NCBI GenBank assembly: GCA_029931535.1
Contig: JAQPZY010001684.1
Span: forward strand, 1,923,001 to 1,987,000
Reading direction: 5' to 3'
DNA: 64,000 nt
DNA from: Margaritifera margaritifera
Lineage: Eukaryota > Mollusca > Bivalvia > Unionida > Margaritiferidae
In this document: piece by piece, positions 52,993 to 64,000 of the stretch
Layout of the letters: each line of letters begins with the position of its first letter
Position numbering within the stretch: position 1 is the stretch's first letter
Notes under the pieces: generated by a model
Seen by the model: only the letters and a program-made list of their open reading frames with translations
What the model was told of the DNA's origin: nothing
The model's database searches: none
Translations under genes and position numbers: made by a program

Positions 52993-54985
52993 GATCATTA
53001 ACCAATCAAACGTTTATATGCAATCAAATGAAGTCAGACACATCCGGGTCTGTTTGCACACTAAACAGCGCATTTTATTATTACAAATTCTGAACAAGGT
53101 ATAGCTTATAGCAATGAATATTGACCATGATGGATAATACACTAACTGCTTGTAAAATAAAGCCATCCATGTATATCCAAACATTACCCTGTCTTCAAAT
53201 AGATTTCTATTTTCCAACATTTATGCTAATTTTTTATTTTGTTTGGTCGTGGACGAACATTATAAAATAAAGCTATATCTAAAAATCGACAGTTTGCACA
53301 ACAAAAACCGAAAAACATCGAATGCAATACAAGACAGTCTAAATAATTAATTATCTCGGAAATGCACCTGACTAATTTGGTTGTTTCATGAGAAATAGAA
53401 TACATTTTGTCCATAATGAAAACTGTAATTCCCTTAAGGCCTTACGTTTGATTTTTAGCCCTAGATTATGTCATCGTTTCCTGAAAATAATAATGTAGAC
53501 ATGTTCGTTACTTTTTTAAATGTTCGTTAACGCAGCTTCCAGCAATTCAAACTATCATGTTTATGTGATTTTTTAAATAATATAAAGTTTCAAAATAACA
53601 ATGACCTTGTACAGGGTCTATAAATTCATGCATTTTGCTATCACCGTAATATAAAACACATGCAATACAAAGCAGAAAGCAAGAAATGTCTTTCATTTTT
53701 GTTGTTGTCGACTTCTTCCATCCCATAAATACACACCTTTTCTTTTAAACGCATAAGTTCAAAATTTATATTTAATATATTCAGTTTACACAACAATGGC
53801 ATATCACAGCTTTAAAAATGTGTTATCAAATGTAACGGCAATTGCACCACAGGTACGTTTTTGAACAAGTACAAGTTCGCAGGCTTCACAACTCTCTTGT
53901 CAGCACAAAAGTAAAGGTTAATTATTGTTTAATACATTTACACATATAAATCTGTCTTCACAATAAAACATCCGCTGCAAGGTAAGACCTGTTGATACCA
54001 AGTTACAGAGCTACCGCCCGCTGGTATTTATCTCTTTATACAAACTATTAAATTGTAAACAACTGCGTCTTCAAGATGGCGGAAACGATTCCAGACATGC
54101 TCTGACTGCAAACCGGCCTAACACTTGTAATACAAATAGTAGAGTAAAAGGCCATGTCATGATCGCCCAGTCCCGACCTTGCTTTGCTCGGTCAGTCCTG
54201 GTCTCCCCTGAATGTGTCGCTCACTAAAGGCCTTATACCATACTACTGTTAAAGTAATTTGAATAATTTTAATAGAATGGTAATTAAAAATGAATCATAC
54301 TTTTATTTATAAAAAGTCTAAATGAAATGCCAAAGCTATAAAGTAGATTATATAAATGGAAAAACACGCTAGATTTTATTTTAGATTAAACTTAACTCTG
54401 TGCAAAGATCTGAGTTATTTTTTAAAAAAATTTTTTTGGTGTCATAATGACGATGAGCTAAGGTATTGATATTATATTTTAGCACATACTGGCCTTATAT
54501 CATACTGCATACTACCTCTCTTGATTACAATCTATTTTTAGTAACATTAAATATGCAAATTTGCCTAATCATAAACTAATCAACGTAGTATAGTAACTAT
54601 ATATATATATATATATATAAGGTGAAGTCTAAGTATAGTTAGCTGGTTAGCTTATCCACTCGTACATGGCCGAATGACCGCACAGGAGTATAATTCAAAG
54701 TAAGTAAGTAAGTAATAGTTAGCTGGTTCAAGGTCCGTTTGTCTCACAGGGTTGGCCACTCTGTCTTGACATACAGGCTGTTGTCCAATTAGGGGGACTA
54801 CCTATACTTTCGATGTGAACATAACTGAAAAGTTGCAGGAAGTTAAAAGGTTATGGGCTAAAAACCCGCCTCCGAGGCCGTTCACACTAGGATCGGGTGC
54901 CGTGGTAATGCGCTTCCGAATGTTCCTTGACTGCTGGAAACTAAAAGATACCACAGGGCTAGCACCCGGTCCTTAGACTGGGCTT
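52993..54985. other. non-coding stretch, with a GC-richer block near 54640-54985
   Basis: No gene is seen in most of it. TAGTTAGCTGGTT occurs twice (54637, 54717) around (GTAA)n. The block to 54985 is less AT-rich and may be a degenerate SINE or transposon arm at the left border of the third Polinton-like element. I could not define terminal repeats. Confidence 0.3.
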
Positions 54986-55103
54986 TTGTTTTTTGCGCAT
55001 ATGACCAGTGTTTTTAAAAATGGCTACCAATGGTTGCAGATTTATTTTGTCTATATTAATGTTTACATAATTCTTCTAATTGAGGAAATCATATTGTATA
55101 TTA

Positions 55104-55999
55104 ATGGATTTGAAAGCTGTCTTGGAATCCTTTGTGAAAATGAATCAGCTAAAACAGAGGCCTCCTGAATGGTATTCATTAATGTGTACAACAGATGGTG
55201 GTTCAGAGTTGGCTACAGTTCTTGGAATTTGTCTTTTACCGCAGCTGAAGATATAGCTAGAAGAAAACTTATACAACCATCGTATACAACTATGCCTTGT
55301 CTTTGGGGAACATTATTTGAGCCAGTCATTAGAAGATACAGTGAGATCACCATGAACGAAAAAGTCATTGGCCGCGTTATCTGTGGATTTAGATACAGTC
55401 CAGATGGCTACTTTGTTGACCACAAAAAATTGTTGCTGTTAGAATTTAAGTGCCCCTTTAGCAGAGACCTCAGCAAGTTGCCAACATATTATTTACCACA
55501 AATATTATCAGGCTTAGAAGCTTCAGTGGTTGCTTCATACGGTCAGCTAGTCGATACAATTTTTTGTAAATGTTCTTTGAACCATTTGGGATTTTACCCA
55601 GAATACGATAACAAATTTCATAACAGAGATTACGAAAGGTACACTAAGGATCCAATCGCAATAGGCATCATAGGATTTTTTGGTAACTATGACGACTTTA
55701 CTGATCTTGGCGAATCTACTGAAGCAGAATTGTCATAATTTCTAAAGAAAGACCGACATAGAGAACATGATTACATTATTGAAGACTTTCAAGACCAGCC
55801 TGATTGCATTTCTGACGCGATTGATAATATCACTAAGAAGTGTCCAGACAGGAAGCTGGTGGCTGTGTTACCGTGGAAAATATTCAAAATGACCTACAAC
55901 TACTGGTATATTGCCCGCAAACCTGGCTATAACAAAACAATCAAGAGCGCCATATCAAAACTGCAACAGATTGTACATACATTAGAGATAAACAAATAG
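55104..55999 (+). pseudogene. YqaJ/lambda-type exonuclease of the third Polinton-like element
   Basis: ATG 55104 opens a frame reading QRPPEWYSLM...GGSELATVLGI, the start of YqaJ-type nucleases (R-x-x-E-W then S-E/T). A frameshift near 55230-55245 moves to the frame with PCLWGTLFEPVI, then the catalytic core SPDGYF and LLEFKCP (D...E-x-K). A TAA at 55736-55738 interrupts; the same frame continues to 55999 (LVAVLPWKIFKMTYNYW...). About 295 codons in all, near family size. Such nucleases process DNA ends in phage and large DNA virus recombination. Its presence in a Polinton-like element is less common. Confidence 0.7.
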
Positions 56000-56009
56000 T
56001 ATATATAAT

Positions 56010-56335
56010 GTTTGATTTTGACTCAAGACGTATCATGGTTGCCTATGAGATCGCTCATGACGCCACAGTAACTTTTCAACCAGGCTCAATTCATGACTTC
56101 AGAAATCAAAACATTACAAATTTGTCAAGTACGCTCTCAACGTGATTTACCAAACATCAAAAGAAAATCCAGAACATTTTTACTTTTACGCAGCTATCCC
56201 CATAGAATTAGAAAGATCCAGACGTCTATTAGGAGAAGAATATAACAAACGTGGCGGTAAAAGATCTACAATTTTGTAAAAACAAGGTTTGATGGCAGTT
56301 TGGTTTAAAGACGGCCGTTCACTTTTATGTAAGCG
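56010..56335 (+). pseudogene. unrecognised frame remnants
   Basis: A frame starting MFDFDSRRIMVAYEIAHDATV, then in another frame FYFYAAIPIELERSRRLLGE, suggests one gene with a frameshift. No family is recognised. It lies between the nuclease and an (AT)n tract. Confidence 0.3.
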
Positions 56336-56337
56336 AT

Positions 56338-56421
<84 letters not shown>
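56338..56421. repeat. (AT)n microsatellite
   Basis: About 42 AT units. Sequence resembling coding frame resumes at about 56422 (+) with FPPELKFYDLRKP and YSFVSNAVDITW, so the repeat has probably expanded inside an old gene. Confidence 0.95.
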
Positions 56422-56424
<3 letters not shown>

Positions 56425-56660
56425 AAGCAATTAAAGATGCCTACAAAGAAGCTCCTTGCGCTTAATTTCCGCCTGAACTCAAATTTTATGATCTCAGAAA
56501 ACCGATGACGGTCCATTACGCTTATAGTTTTGTAAGCAACGCCGTTGATATCACTTGGAAAAAGATGGAAAAAAATATTGATCACTTTGACTGCTATGCT
56601 AAAATCCTCATAGAGTTGAAGCGAGTTCTGATTTTTCTAGAAATTAATACAACAGACTTG
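56422..56660 (+). pseudogene. unrecognised frame remnant
   Basis: A plus frame with EAPCA-stop-FPPELKFYDL, AYSFVSNAVDITWKKMEK and DCYAKILIELKRVLIFL. It may continue the gene before the (AT)n tract. No family recognised. Confidence 0.25.
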
Positions 56661-56675
56661 GTGGCGGGGCGTTGT

Positions 56676-57243
56676 TTACCATAATCCAACTTTAAGACAT
56701 CCCCAAAGAAGTGTATATTTTGTTTTGGATATTGTTTTTGCATATATTTTTTCGTATTTGTTAATGCACATTGGACTTAAATCTACCACGATTTTGTCGA
56801 CGGTTTTGAATTCTTTAACTAAATCAGCCATGTTAAACACAGTATCTCCTAAGCAGGTTTTAATTTGATACAGAAATTTTTGTGTACGTGATGTAAGCGT
56901 ATTTACACATCGCCAGCTTGTTTTGAAATTTTGGTTGCAGCTTCCTGAAAGCGGCTTGTGCTGCAATTCCAACGCCAAAACTAAAAAGCAGAAATGAATT
57001 TAAAAAGGCGGCAGTGCCAGTAACATCTGCAGCACTTAATGTTAGCGGAATGGCAGACAGCAAAACCAACAAGCGCGTGTAACATCTGTAAGACCGGTTG
57101 AAACAATAGGCCCGTTTGTGATAACTGTAGTAATACGCGATAAGTTCTTCCCGCTGTTCTGTGTCGAGATGGCTGCTAATATGATTGAAGTCTATACTAT
57201 CTTTCATCGTATATAAACCAATGTTATTTTTTGCCCGCCTCAC
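56676..57243 (-). pseudogene. two-helix membrane protein recurrent in Polinton-like elements
   Basis: The frame at 57243-56863 reads DSIDFNHISSHLDTEQREEL, then AYYYSYHKRAYCFNRSYRCYTR. A hydrophobic pair follows (LLVLLSAIPLTLSAADVTG and FLNSFLLFSFGVGIAAQAAF), then KLAMCKYAYITYTKI. The YHK..YC..(K/S)Y basic-aromatic lead, the two hydrophobic helices and the KxxMCKxAYxxY block recur in elements of this type from memory. Function unknown. It then frameshifts into a tail on 56862-56676. Confidence 0.5.
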
Positions 57244-57413
57244 CCACTAGTTATTCTAAAGGATATCGGATGTAGTTTTAGCTGTAACATGACATGGTAT
57301 AACTTTGTCATGGAGGTGTCGTGTTTTTTTAAAGCTTTCTTTCATTTCTTCTGATGGATCTGGCAGGCTTTCTATATTATATCCACCAGCACGCTCATAA
57401 TTGTTTCTGAATA

Positions 57414-58684
57414 TTAATAGGCACTTATCATTCCAATTCCACCATCAGGTTTTGAGTTAATAAAATGAATTGCTTTTGCAAGAGATTTTGTATCATATAT
57501 ATGCTTTAAGTGATATCTGATGACATAATGACATGCACAACATATTTCTGCCAATGGATGTAAAAACTGAGATTTTCTTTTTCTTTTGATAAAATCAGAA
57601 ATAATGTTTGCTATTTTATCAAGGTTTAAGAGTTGTAATGTCAAACAAGTGATCTTTAAGATGTCTTTTCATGTTTTCGTACAGATCTGGTGCATTTGCA
57701 AAATTGTCATTGCGAAATATTCTCCTTGTGATCTTATCGTCAAACGCAGCAAGAGCCAGTTTGTCTTCGGGCGTTAACTGTCCAGCGTATTCAAGAGCCG
57801 CCGCAAGAATGTTATCTTAATACACGTTATAACTTCTGTATTTTAGTATGTGGGAATAAGCTTCAGCTGTCTTTCTTACAACCTATGGAATTTCCTCTTT
57901 TTGTGGCTCCCTGCTTCAGGCTCAGGAAGTTCTTCTTCAGGATCAGGAAGCTCCATTTCAGAAATGTCTGGCTGCGGCTGCTCTGGCTCTGGTTGTCGTT
58001 GTGGCTGCGGCTTTTCTGCTTCAGGTTGTGGTTGCGGCTTTTCTGCTTCAGGTTGTGGTTGCGGCTTTTCTGCTTCAGGTTGTGGTTGCGGCTTTTCTGC
58101 TTCAGATCGTTGCTGTAGCTGTGGGTTTTTTTGCCAGAATCGTTTCTACGTCGTCATAATCCAAACCAAACTCTTTTGTAGAAATACCGCTTGTCGACTT
58201 GATCTTGAAGTCTTCCTTGGTTTTTGAAGTTTTTTTTGCCAGATTCGATTGTACTTGCATGCGTAGTCAGCATCTAGATCTTTTCTTTCTCTTTCGCTTA
58301 ATTGTTTTTTTTTTTTTTTGTTAGGTTCACTAATTGTAAGTTACCAACACTCAATTCGTTTAGTATGATTTTAAAAAGCACTCCTATGTTTGTAGCAGCG
58401 CTGACCGATTCCTTGTCATTGCAGAAGTTTTTTTAACTTGTCATGTTTGTTTAGCTCGTCCCGCAACTGTGGCGCTTTCATATGAGTTACCGAAAAGAGA
58501 TCGAGCATGATATCATCTATATTTACGCTTTCTGGATCAGCCAAAACTTGTTATACAGTTGCTTGTTTTCACCAATTTCATCATAATACGTCTTAGTTCT
58601 CGAGTCATCAAAAGCCAGGTCCTCGTCTATTTCTTCAAACAACAGCGTGTTAAATACGCGTGCAATTCTTACGAATTCTGACAT
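57414..58684 (-). pseudogene. large unknown protein with Pro/Gln/Glu repeat, broken
   Basis: ATG 58684 lies 15 bp after the fibre gene stop. The start reads SEFVRIARVFNTLLFEEIDE, DLAFDDSRTKTYYDEIGENK, then several frame changes. The middle (58110-57985) encodes a tandem repeat of PQPEAEKPQ on the minus strand, four copies of a 36-base DNA unit; plus-strand Cys/Gly-rich frames there are shadows. The end (57644-57414) reads FIKRKRKSQFLHPLAEICCA and SLAKAIHFINSKPDGGIGMI. No family recognised; probably a virion or assembly protein given its place beside the fibre gene. Confidence 0.4.
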
Positions 58685-58698
58685 CTTATATAGGTTGT

Positions 58699-59959
58699 TT
58701 ACATAAGATCATCTAGTGTAAAAATCTGAAAATACGTCAGACCGGGGTTGATTGGCATCGCAGAAATGCAATACAATCTGTAGAGGCGATATTTTGTTGT
58801 GCCAAGGCTTGAAATATCAAACGTAACCAGAGCTAACCCTAATGTATCCGTACTTGTGTAAAGCGTGGTCCAGTTAGCGCTGTCATTGACAGTTTCTAAA
58901 CGCCACTGGTTCGTGTATTCAGTTGTAAATGATCCGCCTGTCAATTGAAAGCACCAAAGAGTAACAGCCACAGGACAATCTATTCTGATTCAAAAATTAT
59001 TATAAACGCCCGCTGTAGCTCATTCGCTATTTGACGCAGTAGATATGTGGTCAGCAAAAGCCAGATGTGCTTTAAAGACTGCTGAATATTCCGAGGATGC
59101 AGTGGCTACAAATCCGTTGCGAATATCAGAATTGGACGACACCGATGGAATATGCCCTATTGTATTTTTTATTCGCTTGGAATCTACATATAAGTTTATG
59201 GTCGCAGCTGTATCATCCGTAGGAACACCTAGATTTTTAATTTGTGCTGAAGTTACATTGATTCCAGCGCCAGTAACTTTAAACATGACTCAGTTGACAT
59301 GATTAGTAATTTGAAAACCTTCTGGCGCTTGAATAATGTTTGGACTGTAAGATACCTCAGATGATCTTTGAACAAAAATCCGCCTTGTCTGCGAACTAAA
59401 ATGACGCACAGCGATTTGCCCAGAGGAATATCTGAAATCATACCAATGTTTCTATTGGCTGCAGAAGTTGACGCGTTAACCAAAATGTCTCCATATGCGC
59501 TAATTTTGTATCTGCATACTCTTTGGTGACCGCAACTTTTTCAGTTTCTGGCATGGCTAAGTTTGTCATTTTTTAAGAATTCATATCGATGTCGCCAGTC
59601 ATAATTCCACCAGCTAGAGGCAAAACATAGGGCGCTGACACTAACATTGCATTGCCAAGGATGACCGAGGCCAAGCTTTGTCCTACAGAAAGTAAGCGTC
59701 CTCGAGGAAATTTTGTATTGGCATCTGTTAGCAATACTTTAGCATTTGCATACTTATCTGCATACTGTTTATTAGCCGCGTCTGTGTTATCTATTGGTAC
59801 GGCCACATTTGTAATCTTTTGCGAGGACATGTTTAGCGGTCCAGACATAGTATCACCAGATTTTAGCAAGCGCTTGTTGAGTTCTGCATCAGATATGGCT
59901 GATGTTGTGTTCGACCCAGCGCCACCAATAACTGTACCAAAAGCTGTATAATGACTCAT
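58699..59959 (-). pseudogene. phage-tail-fibre-like adhesin with discoidin-like tip
   Basis: ATG 59959 overlaps head-to-head with the ATPase start (59951). The stalk has repeats of the type found in phage tail fibres: GDTMSGPLNMSSQKITNVAV then DAANKQYADK; GGIMTGDIDM then MTNLAMP..YADTKLA; IKNLGVP..LYVDSKRI. The C-terminal domain (about 59190-58699) reads RNGFVATASSEYSAVFKAHL, then VAVTLWCFQLTGG, NQWRLETVNDSANWTTLYTS, YRLYRLYCISA and NPGLTYFQIFTLDDL, the layout of an F5/8-C (discoidin)-like glycan-binding fold. Stops and frameshifts at 59573, about 59480, about 59290 and 58980-59020. It would be the receptor-binding spike. Confidence 0.7.
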
Positions 59960-60607
59960 TCTATATACTCTGCTGCTAAACATCACCTTTTGTTTCCAGA
60001 TTGTCATTACATGATCTTTGGTCCAACCGGTCGCGGCAAAACCAATTTGCTTTTGAATGTGCTGCTTAACAATGGACTTAATTATGATAGAGTAGTTATT
60101 TACACTCTAAACCCATGTCAAGATAAATCCAAAACACCTAACGACTTTGACAAGGCTGTTGCTGATCGCAACAAGACCGCAATGTTTACAATATTAAAGC
60201 CAGAAGAAATAACACCCATAGAAGAACTGGATGGCAACATTGACTCTGTCATAGTATTTGACGACATTAAAATTGACCGCGACAACATGAATAAAATCAA
60301 AGAATACTTTTCTCTGTCACGAGACAAAAAGGGCAATTCTATCTACTTTGCATAATCTTACTATGATGTGCCAAAATACATTCGCCGCAACACAGGTTGC
60401 TTTGTATTGTTTTCAGGTCTGGACAATCGCGACATAGATTCTATTGCGCCTGATCATTGTCATGGCATAGACGCTGCTAAAGTTAAGCAATGTTATCACA
60501 AAGCTGCTGGCAAAAACAAACATGACTTTATGGTTTTTCATAGAGATGCGGAACACGTTCCTGAAATGTATCGTCGCGGCTTTGATGAATTTTATTTGCC
60601 AGATTAA
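59951..60607 (+). pseudogene. packaging ATPase of the third element, one nonsense codon
   Basis: ATG 59951. HYMIFGPTGRGKTNLLLNVL has Walker A (GPTGRGKT). VIVFDDIK is Walker B, SLSRDKKGNSIYFA the sensor strand, then a TAA (60353-60355) and, in the same frame, SYYDVPKYIRRNTGCFVLFS. The C-terminal part keeps HDFMVFHRD and FDEFYLPD. 218 codons, normal for the family. It is only distantly similar to the ATPase at 14946-15623 (compare GPSGSGKT/VIFDDM), so the two elements belong to different lineages. Confidence 0.88.
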
Positions 60608-60682
60608 TTATGTATATAACAATGGCCTCTGTATTATGTAGGCAACAATGGCAACACTATTTATGCAAATACATTATATACA

Positions 60683-61114
60683 ATGCCATTTGTACCAGTA
60701 GAAGATCAAAAAGACAAAGCAGAAGTTATGCGCAAATATGTTGATCAGCAGCAACAACTACATGGCCGCATTATAGCAGATACAATTGGTGAACAGGAAT
60801 TTCAACGCGATATAGCACAGAAACTATTTAAGCCTTTAACATCAGCAATATCTGAATCAGCATCTGCACATGACATAAAACAGGACAAGCAGATTAAAGA
60901 ACAAAAGGTCACCGACGCAGTTTTAGCAAAATTGTTGCTCGCGTTATATATTAAAGAGAAAAGACAAGAGCAGCTTTCAACTGAACGCGATAAAAGAATT
61001 GGTCAGACAAAACGAAGTTTTTTCAGAAACAGATTTATGAGCCAGAATCAGGAGCAGCAGAATTTGAGGAGGGTGCAGCGGCCTGTCCAATATAATTGCA
61101 AATTTATCAACTAG
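60683..61114 (+). CDS. coiled-coil protein, unknown, intact
   Basis: 143 codons from ATG 60683. Highly charged and helical: EDQKDKAEVMRKYVDQQQQL, RDIAQKLFKPLTSAISESA, IKQDKQIKEQKVTDAVLAKL and KEKRQEQLSTERDKR, with a basic C-terminus (RVQRPVQYNCKF). Its place between packaging ATPase and integrase fits a core or assembly protein. It is one of few frames in this element without a stop. Confidence 0.5.
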   Translation: MPFVPVEDQKDKAEVMRKYVDQQQQLHGRIIADTIGEQEFQRDIAQKLFKPLTSAISESASAHDIKQDKQIKEQKVTDAVLAKLLLALYIKEKRQEQLSTERDKRIGQTKRSFFRNRFMSQNQEQQNLRRVQRPVQYNCKFIN

Positions 61115-61650
61115 CTTGAAGAAAATAAAATTCATAAGTATTCTACGTTCAATGAGGGCAAAGTAGTTGTCTTTGAAAGATTCAATCGAATGCTAAAGAA
61201 CTTTATAAAAAAAATATGTAGATGTGCTGCAGCAGCTGGTAGACAAGTAGAACAATACGAAGCATAGAAGTATTGGAATGCCGCCAACACAAGCTAGCGA
61301 CAAGCAAAATCAAGACAGCGTGGCTAACAGATTATATTTTAGACAAAAGTTTATTGTTGGCGACCGGGTCAGGATTTCCAGACTAAAAAGTTTTTTTTGA
61401 AAAAGGTCATATAGCAAACTGGACCGAAGAAGTGATTACCGTGACAGAAGTATTAAACACAATTCCTGTAACGTATAAGATCGTATACCTTAATGGCGAA
61501 CCTGTTTCAGGAGCCTTCTATGAGCAGGAGGTACAAAAAAACAGCAAAATGTTTTTAGAATTGAGCGTGTCATCAAAACTCGTCGAAACAAGTCGGTTGT
61601 GAAATGGAGCGGCTACTCTAATGCTTTTATTTCTTAGGTACCAACGGCAA
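61115..61650 (+). pseudogene. C-terminal half of a Polinton integrase with chromodomain
   Basis: Starts with HKYSTFNEGKVVVFERFNR (the catalytic Glu region), then in another frame KKYVDVLQQLVDK-stop-NNTKHRSIGMPPTQA. The SH3-like core follows (FIVGDRVRISRLKS, NWTEEVITVTEV, VTYKIVYLNGEPVSGAFYEQ) and a chromodomain (VFRIERVIKTRRNKSVVKWSGYSNAF). The N-terminal part with the two catalytic Asp residues is missing, because the upstream ORF ends directly before it. Several stops and frameshifts. Not functional. Confidence 0.8.
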
Positions 61651-62024
61651 GTATTGAGAAATAATTCTGTCACACTCTGCTAATATATTTAAACTAGCTA
61701 CAGGTTTGCACATGGGAGCTTGTTCAAGCAGATCTATGAGCAGGAATATTTTCTTAAAGACCTAATCGAACTTGATAAATTTCTGTCTTCCTGTCAGGCT
61801 TAGCGTAATAAATCTATTAAAGAACTCGTTGAATTGCGCTGTTTCTTCATAGGACAGATTAAATGGCGCCAACTTGTTTCTGATGTGATATGTTCTGATA
61901 TATTTCTGCGGCCTCATATTGTAATGCAGGTGTGCGCATTTTCGACTTGATTGTGCTCATCGTAGTCGCGGACAATGACATCTTCGTTTTCATCAGAGTC
62001 ATACGTTTTTGTCCAATCCATTTA
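61635..62024 (-). pseudogene. unrecognised minus-strand protein remnant
   Basis: ATG 62024 gives MDWTKTYDSDENEDVIVRDY, then with frame changes RPQKYIRTYHIRNKLAPFNL, ETAQFNEFFNRFITL and SLNILAECDRIISQYLPLVPK. The gene converges on the integrase end. No family recognised with confidence. Confidence 0.35.
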
Positions 62025-62341
62025 TATATTATGTCCGATACAATTATTTATATCACAAATGTTTATTTTAAAAAGCTAGAAATGTTGATTGATGCCATCG
62101 TGACATTATACAGAAATCCTCCTGCGAGCTTTCAGTTGAAATCTGTGACAAGCCGCTAGAAAATCCTAAATGTTAAGTGTTGCTTACGGAAGGGCAGCGG
62201 CGCCTACTAAATGAACTTGGCCACATTAATATCTGCTAGGACAACAACTGGCTAAAATGCCAAAGTGTCTCTTGCATCAATCGGCTTACACTATTGTCGA
62301 TGTTAGAAACAAACAATTAGATAAGAGATTATATTATATAT

Positions 62342-64000
62342 TATGAGCGCAACCAAGAGATTTACTCAACATCAACAAACTTTTAGTGGCTATGACAAAA
62401 CGTTTGTGATGAAACTTAACGTACCAACGATTGATAGAGCGATTAGGTTTGCTGAACCTGCAATAACAAATATTTGTCAGCTGAGTTGCGTTTACATCGC
62501 AGCATAAAGTTTTCTTTTGGAATTGGAGCCTTTTTTAAAAAAGATCAATGACAAGGAAATGAAAGCACATTTTATTAGCAAGTCAGTCCGTTATTTTGAT
62601 ATCAAAGATGTTAATGTCAAAGAAATATTGAAAATACTTGAAAACAAAATAATGACATTTTCCCCTGAACGTTCCGGTTGGAGTCTATCTAGCATTTGAA
62701 GATGTGTCTTGAACGCTTTCAAATACAATCCGCTTCGTGGAAAATCTTTCTTGGAATTACCAGCCAGAATAAAAATAGTCAAAGTTGTGTCAATGTTAAT
62801 AATGATGACATCCAATGTTTTATGTGGGCGGTATTATTTGCGTTATACCTTGCAGCTAAAGATCCCAATCGAGTAAGCAAGTATAAAAACTATCAAAACC
62901 AGTTACATTTTACTGGTATTAGTTTTCCTGTGCAAATTCATGATGTGAGAAAGTTTGAACAACAAGATAATATTTCAGTTAATGTTTTTGGTAAGGATGA
63001 TAGTAAAATTTATCCACTGCATTTATCATCCATATCTTGTGGGAAAAAATTTGGATTTGCTGTATATTCACAATGGAACCAAAGATGGTCATTATTGTTG
63101 GATTAAAAACTTTAGCGGAATTATGATTGGTCAATACAATACAAAAACAACATCAAATGTTTTACTGCAGAAAATGTCTTTATGGTTTTATACGTGAAGA
63201 CTTACTTATGCAACATGGCTAAGATTGCATAAATACTACAAGAACTGTAATGTCCAATAAAAAAACAATAGTATCACGTTTGATAAACTAAATCACAATA
63301 TGCCTTTTATTATTTATGCTCATTTTGAAGCCCTTAATGTTCCTATTGAAAACAACAAAGTTGTTCAAGATGATCCAGAAAGTTCTTGTACACGAGAATG
63401 CCAAGAGTATGTTCCCTGTAGTTATTCATACGAATTGTTCTGTGCCAACGAACACTTTAGCAACCTTTAAAATTATATCGCGGTGCTGACTGTGTAGAAC
63501 ATTTCATTAGTAGCTTACTTTATGAAGTAGGATCTATCAGTAATGTTCCTTCAGCAAAAATGATTTATACACCAGAAGACAGAAACAATTTTATGAAATT
63601 TGCTGCGTTTGTGAGAAAAAAAACCCCACTGGGTTATGACAGAGTAAGAGATCATTGTCATTATACAGGTAAATATCGTGGTCATGCTCTGAGCCAATGT
63701 AATCTTCATCTAAAGCGACCAGAATTTATTCCAGTACTGTTGCATAATTTGAGAGGTTATGGAAAATATGACCAAAGCATCTCTTGTGTTCCAAATATCA
63801 TGGGAAAATATGTCATTTTCACTGCGCTACTTGCGTTTCATAGATAGCTACCAGTTAATGGCAGTTTCTTTAAATAAGGTAATTGAAAATATACAAGATA
63901 AAAGTATTTAAACATACCGCAGAAGAATTTGGTCATCCTATCCATTTGGTCACACGCAAAGAAGTTTATCCATACAATTACATGTCATCTTGGGACAGAT
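62342..64000 (+). pseudogene. N-terminal part of protein-primed DNA polymerase B, runs off the window
   Basis: ATG 62342. After a break, FFKKINDKEMKAHFISKSVR-like text leads to NPLRGKSFLEL, DDIQCFMWAVLFALYLAAKD, HFTGISFPVQIHDVRKFEQQ and SVNVFGKDDSKIYPLHLSS, then GHYCWIKNFSGIM. These are consecutive blocks of the N-terminal region of Polinton-type polymerases. Near 63300 MPFIIYAHFEALN is exonuclease motif I with His for Asp (AHFE for ADFE). The EndoVII-like block VRDHCHYTGKYRGHALSQCN and IPVLLHNLRGYGKYD follow. Several frame changes and stops. The palm domain lies beyond 64000. Confidence 0.85.

Noticed and set aside
57850..58227. Plus-strand Cys/Gly-rich 125-codon protein
   Set aside because: Shadow of a minus-strand PQPEAEK repeat whose neighbours on that strand fit the element's gene order.

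Overview
This is animal genomic DNA: AT-rich, full of microsatellites (AC, AT, ACAT, GA, ACT), tRNA-derived SINE-like copies, hAT-like and mariner-like transposons, and one plausible host exon with good splice sites. The repeat style suggests a marine invertebrate, possibly a mollusc, but the sequence does not fix the species. Host coding content is almost nil; nearly all protein-coding signal comes from large DNA transposons/endogenous viruses of the Polinton (Maverick/adintovirus) type. There are at least three of them, at different stages of decay.

The centrepiece is a complete Polinton at 6053-23717. It has G-rich terminal inverted repeats of about 160 bp beginning AGTAG, and a perfect 6-bp target duplication TACACT on both sides. 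Reading leftward on the minus strand it carries protein-primed DNA polymerase B, a BIR (IAP-like) protein, two related F-box-like proteins, small helical and membrane proteins, packaging ATPase, two basic core-like proteins, a coiled-coil protein, a retroviral-type integrase with chromodomain, a two-helix membrane protein, minor capsid (penton-like), a pVI/pX-like protein, major capsid, a zinc-binding protein, an adenovirus-type protease and a Gln-rich protein. At the right end lies a regulatory module: a triple zinc-knuckle protein, a bZIP (ATF/CREB-like) transcription factor and, divergently, a short H2B-like histone-fold protein. Three of its genes end in a histone-mRNA-type 3' stem-loop with a purine-rich downstream element. 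CRE palindromes (TGACGTCA) sit inside the left terminal repeat and in the bZIP/histone divergent promoter. Most long genes carry one or two stops or frameshifts, and the polymerase has lost its motif B region, so this copy looks dead or defective.

The Polinton landed inside the polymerase gene of an older Polinton-like element. The C-terminal half of that polymerase is at about 5.1-6.05 kb and the N-terminal half at about 23.7-26.35 kb, both minus strand. ATPase and integrase remnants lie on the plus strand at 3.9-5.2 kb.

A third Polinton-like element occupies about 55.1 kb to the right edge: YqaJ/lambda-type nuclease (+), a two-helix membrane protein (-), an unknown Pro/Gln-rich protein (-), a phage-tail-fibre-like adhesin with a discoidin-like tip (-), packaging ATPase (+), an unknown coiled-coil protein (+), integrase with chromodomain (+) and the N-terminal part of its DNA polymerase (+), cut by the window edge.

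Between 26.4 and 55 kb there are no convincing host genes. This stretch holds a decayed mariner (46.86-48.19 kb), two hAT-type non-autonomous elements, a 225-bp foldback element, minisatellites, and two very large ACT-type arrays next to inverted copies of the same ~230-bp block.
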